Below are positions 61,739 through 64,000 of a DNA stretch of 64,000 bases, in pieces. Below the pieces are notes generated by a model. That model did no database searches. It had not been told where the DNA came from and was given only the letters and a program-made list of their open reading frames with translations. Numbering within the stretch: the stretch's first letter is position 1; each line of letters opens with the position of its first letter. This stretch comes from JBCBRD01 sp039819785. GTDB taxonomy: Bacteria > Pseudomonadota > Alphaproteobacteria > Rhizobiales > Hyphomicrobiaceae. The DNA lies in the NCBI GenBank assembly GCA_039819785.1, contig JBCBRH010000007.1:61956-125955 (forward strand). The letters are read 5' to 3'. The position numbers were made by a program, and so were the translations under genes.

Positions 61739-63406
61739 TGGCTGCGTGAAAAGAACTCGAGTCGGCTATGATTTTTCTCGCGATATGCGGGGCAGAGCGA
61801 TGAAGCGGTTTATCGAAGGAGCCGATCGCAGTCAGTCGACATTGTCGCCGGAATGCCTTGATGACTGGGTCGGTGATAGCAATCCTGTTCGCGCGGTCGA
61901 TGCCTTCGTCGACGCACTTGGTCTTGGTGAGCTGGGCTTTGAAGACGTCGAGCCTTCGGCCACTGGCCGGCCCGGCTATCACCCATCTATTCTCCTGAAG
62001 CTTTACATCTACGGCTATCTCAATCGCGTCCAATCAAGCCGCCGCTTGGAGAGCGAGGCGCGACGCAACCTCGAAGTCATCTGGCTCATCCAGCGGCTCG
62101 CGCCCGATGACAAGACGATCTGCGATTTCCGTAAGGACAATGGACCTGCGATTAAAAAAGTCTGCACGCAGTTCGTCGAGCTATGTCGCCGGATGGACCT
62201 CTTGACCAAAGCCAGCGTTGCTATCGATGGTTCCAAATTCAAGGCCGTCAACAATCGCGATAAGAACTTCACCAAAGGGAAAGTTGCGCGTCGGCGGAAG
62301 CAATTGGAAGAGAGCGTTTCGCGGTATCTCTCGCAGCTCGACAGTGCCGATCTTCAGGAGCAGACCGATGCAATCACGCTGAAAAGGATCAGGCTCAAGG
62401 ACAAGCTTGAAAAATTGTACTCGGAAATGGAAAAGCTCGGCGCTATCGAAAAACAAATGCTGGCCTCGCCTGACGGGCAGGTTTCATTCACCGATCCCGA
62501 CAGTCGTTCGATGGCAACCAGCGGGCGTGGCTCCGGCGTCGTTGGCTACAACGTGCAGACGGCAGTCGATACCGAGCATCACCTGATTATCGCTCACGAA
62601 GTAACGAATAGCGGCACGGACCGGGCACAACTGGCCAACATGGGGAACCAGGCGAAAGAGGTTCTGGGCGTTGACGAACTCGAAGCCGTGGCGGATCGCG
62701 GCTACTACAGTGGTGAGGAAATCAAGGCCTGCGATGACGCCGGCATCAAGGTGACACTGCCGAAGCCGATGACATCTGGCGCGAAATCGGCAGGCCGCTT
62801 TGGTAAGCAGGATTTCGCCTATCTGACCGACGAGGATGTTTATCGCTGCCCGGCGGGAGAAAAGCTTGCCTACCGCATGACAACTGAGCAGGACTGCAAA
62901 CTCATCCGCCGCTACTGGACCAATGTCTGCCGCAGTTGTCCGCTGAAACCGAAATGCACGCCTGGAAACGAGCGGCGCATTCCACGTTGGGAACACGAAG
63001 ACGTCCTCGAAGCTGCACAAGAGCGCCTTGACCGTAATCCGGATGCAATGCGCACCCGCAGAGAAGTCGTCGAGCATCCTTACGGAACGATCAAGATGCG
63101 TATGGGCGCAACGCATTTTCTTTGCAGAACGCTGCCGAAAGTTGCCACCGAAATGGCGCTGGCCGTGCTGACCTATAATCTCACGCGCGTCATCAACATC
63201 GTTGGCGTCAAAGAACTCATCAAAGAGATCCAAGCGGCGTAAGCCCCTGGAATGACCGCTTCGTCGACCTCATAGGATCACGACCAAAGCTTCAGTACCC
63301 ATCAGCAAATCACTGTGCGTCGACCAAAGCAATATTCTGCTGAAATCGAGCAATCAGGACGCTCATCGGCAGAGCGACCCTCTAGGCAAACGTTTTCACG
63401 CAACCA
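61739..63406 (+). mobile_element. IS1182-type insertion sequence
   Basis: Proposed ends are TGGCTGCGTGAAAA (61739-61752) and the inverse of TGGTTGCGTGAAAA (63393-63406), 13 of 14 matching. GACCC flanks the left end directly and occurs one base beyond the right end, which hints at a target duplication but leaves the exact border uncertain by a base. The size of about 1.67 kb fits the family. Confidence 0.6.
61800..63242 (+). CDS. IS1182-family transposase
   Basis: 480-residue DDE transposase. The N-terminus has FIEGADRSQSTLSPECLDDW and HPSILLKLYIYGYLNRVQSS, then ERRNLE-like QRLAPDDKTICDFRKDNG. The catalytic Asp lies in ASVAIDGSKFKA and the second in EAVADRGYYSGEEI. A cysteine cluster (CRSCPLKPKCTPG) near residue 380 and the Glu of VEHPYGTIKMRMG complete it. 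The ATG at 61800 opens the domain; the frame extends 56 codons upstream beyond the proposed IS end and is not used. The gene looks intact. Confidence 0.9.
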   Translation: MKRFIEGADRSQSTLSPECLDDWVGDSNPVRAVDAFVDALGLGELGFEDVEPSATGRPGYHPSILLKLYIYGYLNRVQSSRRLESEARRNLEVIWLIQRLAPDDKTICDFRKDNGPAIKKVCTQFVELCRRMDLLTKASVAIDGSKFKAVNNRDKNFTKGKVARRRKQLEESVSRYLSQLDSADLQEQTDAITLKRIRLKDKLEKLYSEMEKLGAIEKQMLASPDGQVSFTDPDSRSMATSGRGSGVVGYNVQTAVDTEHHLIIAHEVTNSGTDRAQLANMGNQAKEVLGVDELEAVADRGYYSGEEIKACDDAGIKVTLPKPMTSGAKSAGRFGKQDFAYLTDEDVYRCPAGEKLAYRMTTEQDCKLIRRYWTNVCRSCPLKPKCTPGNERRIPRWEHEDVLEAAQERLDRNPDAMRTRREVVEHPYGTIKMRMGATHFLCRTLPKVATEMALAVLTYNLTRVINIVGVKELIKEIQAA

Positions 63407-63634
63407 AGACCCGGAGCTGCTGCGAGCAGGTGTGCAACACTCATCTGGTGGCTGGGCAAACAACTTGGCCGGTCGCCGAGCGGTGGAGAACTGCGCCACG
63501 GCTTTAGAGACGAGCGAGTTTCGTGCGTCTTTCCACTTTGGACCACGACATCAGCTTGGTTTGCGGTAGATACTTTTGGCCGCTGATCTCGTCGGGAACG
63601 GCACGCCGACACGCTCCTGGTGCGGCCTCTGCGT

Positions 63635-64000
63635 TCATCGTGCCCGCTCGGCCCTGAACTGCGGCAGATCGACGGTCATGCGGGCACCGCCGCCGGGTGC
63701 ATCCGAAATGGTGAAGCGGCCTTCGTGACGAGCGACGAGGTTGCTGACGATGGCGAGGCCAAGCCCGGAGCCGCCGGTCGCGCGTGCGCGCGAACGCTCG
63801 AGGCGTACGAACGGCTCGCGCACAATGTCACGCATCTCAGCTGGAATGCCAGGCCCGCAGTCGTCGATGGTCACGACCACGCGCCCCAACCCCGAGGCGA
63901 TGGCGATCCGCGCTTCGTGGCCGTAGGCGATCGCATTGTCGATCAGGTTGGAAAAGACCCGGCGCAGCGCAAGCCGATTTCCGAGAACGTAGAGCGGGGG
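63635..64000 (-). CDS. C-terminal part of a sensor histidine kinase (cut by window edge)
   Basis: The last 121 residues of a kinase whose N-terminus lies outside the window. The ATPase domain shows the N-box NLIDNAIAYG, the G1 box DDCGPGIP, the F-box PFVRLERS and the G2 box GGSGLGLAIVSNLVARHEGR, ending in VDLPQF. These are complete, so the protein should bind ATP. The response-regulator partner and sensed signal are unknown. It is close to EnvZ-type kinases by G-box spacing. Confidence 0.85.
   Translation of the reverse strand, partial: PPLYVLGNRLALRRVFSNLIDNAIAYGHEARIAIASGLGRVVVTIDDCGPGIPAEMRDIVREPFVRLERSRARATGGSGLGLAIVSNLVARHEGRFTISDAPGGGARMTVDLPQFRAERAR

Overview
The window looks like a chromosomal segment of an alphaproteobacterium, most likely of the order Hyphomicrobiales. 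The grounds are a BA14K-type exported protein, palindromic intergenic repeats of the GAGCATGTTC...GAACATGCTC type, and dense, moderately high-GC coding. I cannot name the genus.

Layout. (1) At 1-2404 is the tail of a polysaccharide or glycolipid locus: a membrane protein end, a hexapeptide acetyltransferase, a methyltransferase and a family 2 glycosyltransferase. (2) At 2454-10186 is a drug-efflux module. TetR, LysR, a SnoaL-like protein and an SDR dehydrogenase read leftwards. A periplasmic adaptor and an RND pump of the AcrB/MexF type read rightwards. (3) At 10281-16181 a HlyD / FtsX permease / ATPase exporter operon diverges from an APC amino-acid permease. A perfect FNR/FixK box, TTGAT-N4-ATCAA, lies midway between them. 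(4) At 16817-31410 is a stress or low-oxygen island: CBS protein, Crp/Fnr regulator, Hsp20, two universal stress proteins, a secreted HEVAH protein, CbpA/CbpM, an Acg-like nitroreductase, an M23 peptidase, a VIT1-type transporter, BA14K, a bactofilin-like membrane protein, a three-BON protein and a GerW/DUF2953 operon. (5) At 31778-57676 is a large exopolysaccharide locus: sugar-phosphate transferase, several GT4 and GT2 enzymes, a polymerase-like protein, a Wzz-type co-polymerase with a ruined P-loop, a sulfotransferase, a pyruvyltransferase, a Wzx flippase and a glycoside hydrolase. It also holds an 1811-residue sugar-dehydrogenase/PKD/LamG/cadherin-like protein. A LuxR-type regulator with a degenerate receiver sits at its head. 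(6) At 57743-64000 is mobile and decaying DNA: an IS5-family element with a passenger gene, a second sulfotransferase, an adaptor pseudogene, an IS1182-type element, and the end of a sensor kinase cut by the window edge.

How it fits together. The polysaccharide genes make up a nearly complete Wzx/Wzy-type pathway for a glycan that is probably pyruvylated and sulfated. The 1811-residue protein may be secreted and bind to it. The island in region 4 resembles in content the dormancy gene set known from mycobacteria, and its Fnr-type regulator plus the FNR box suggest control by oxygen or redox state. No rRNA, tRNA or CRISPR array was recognised.
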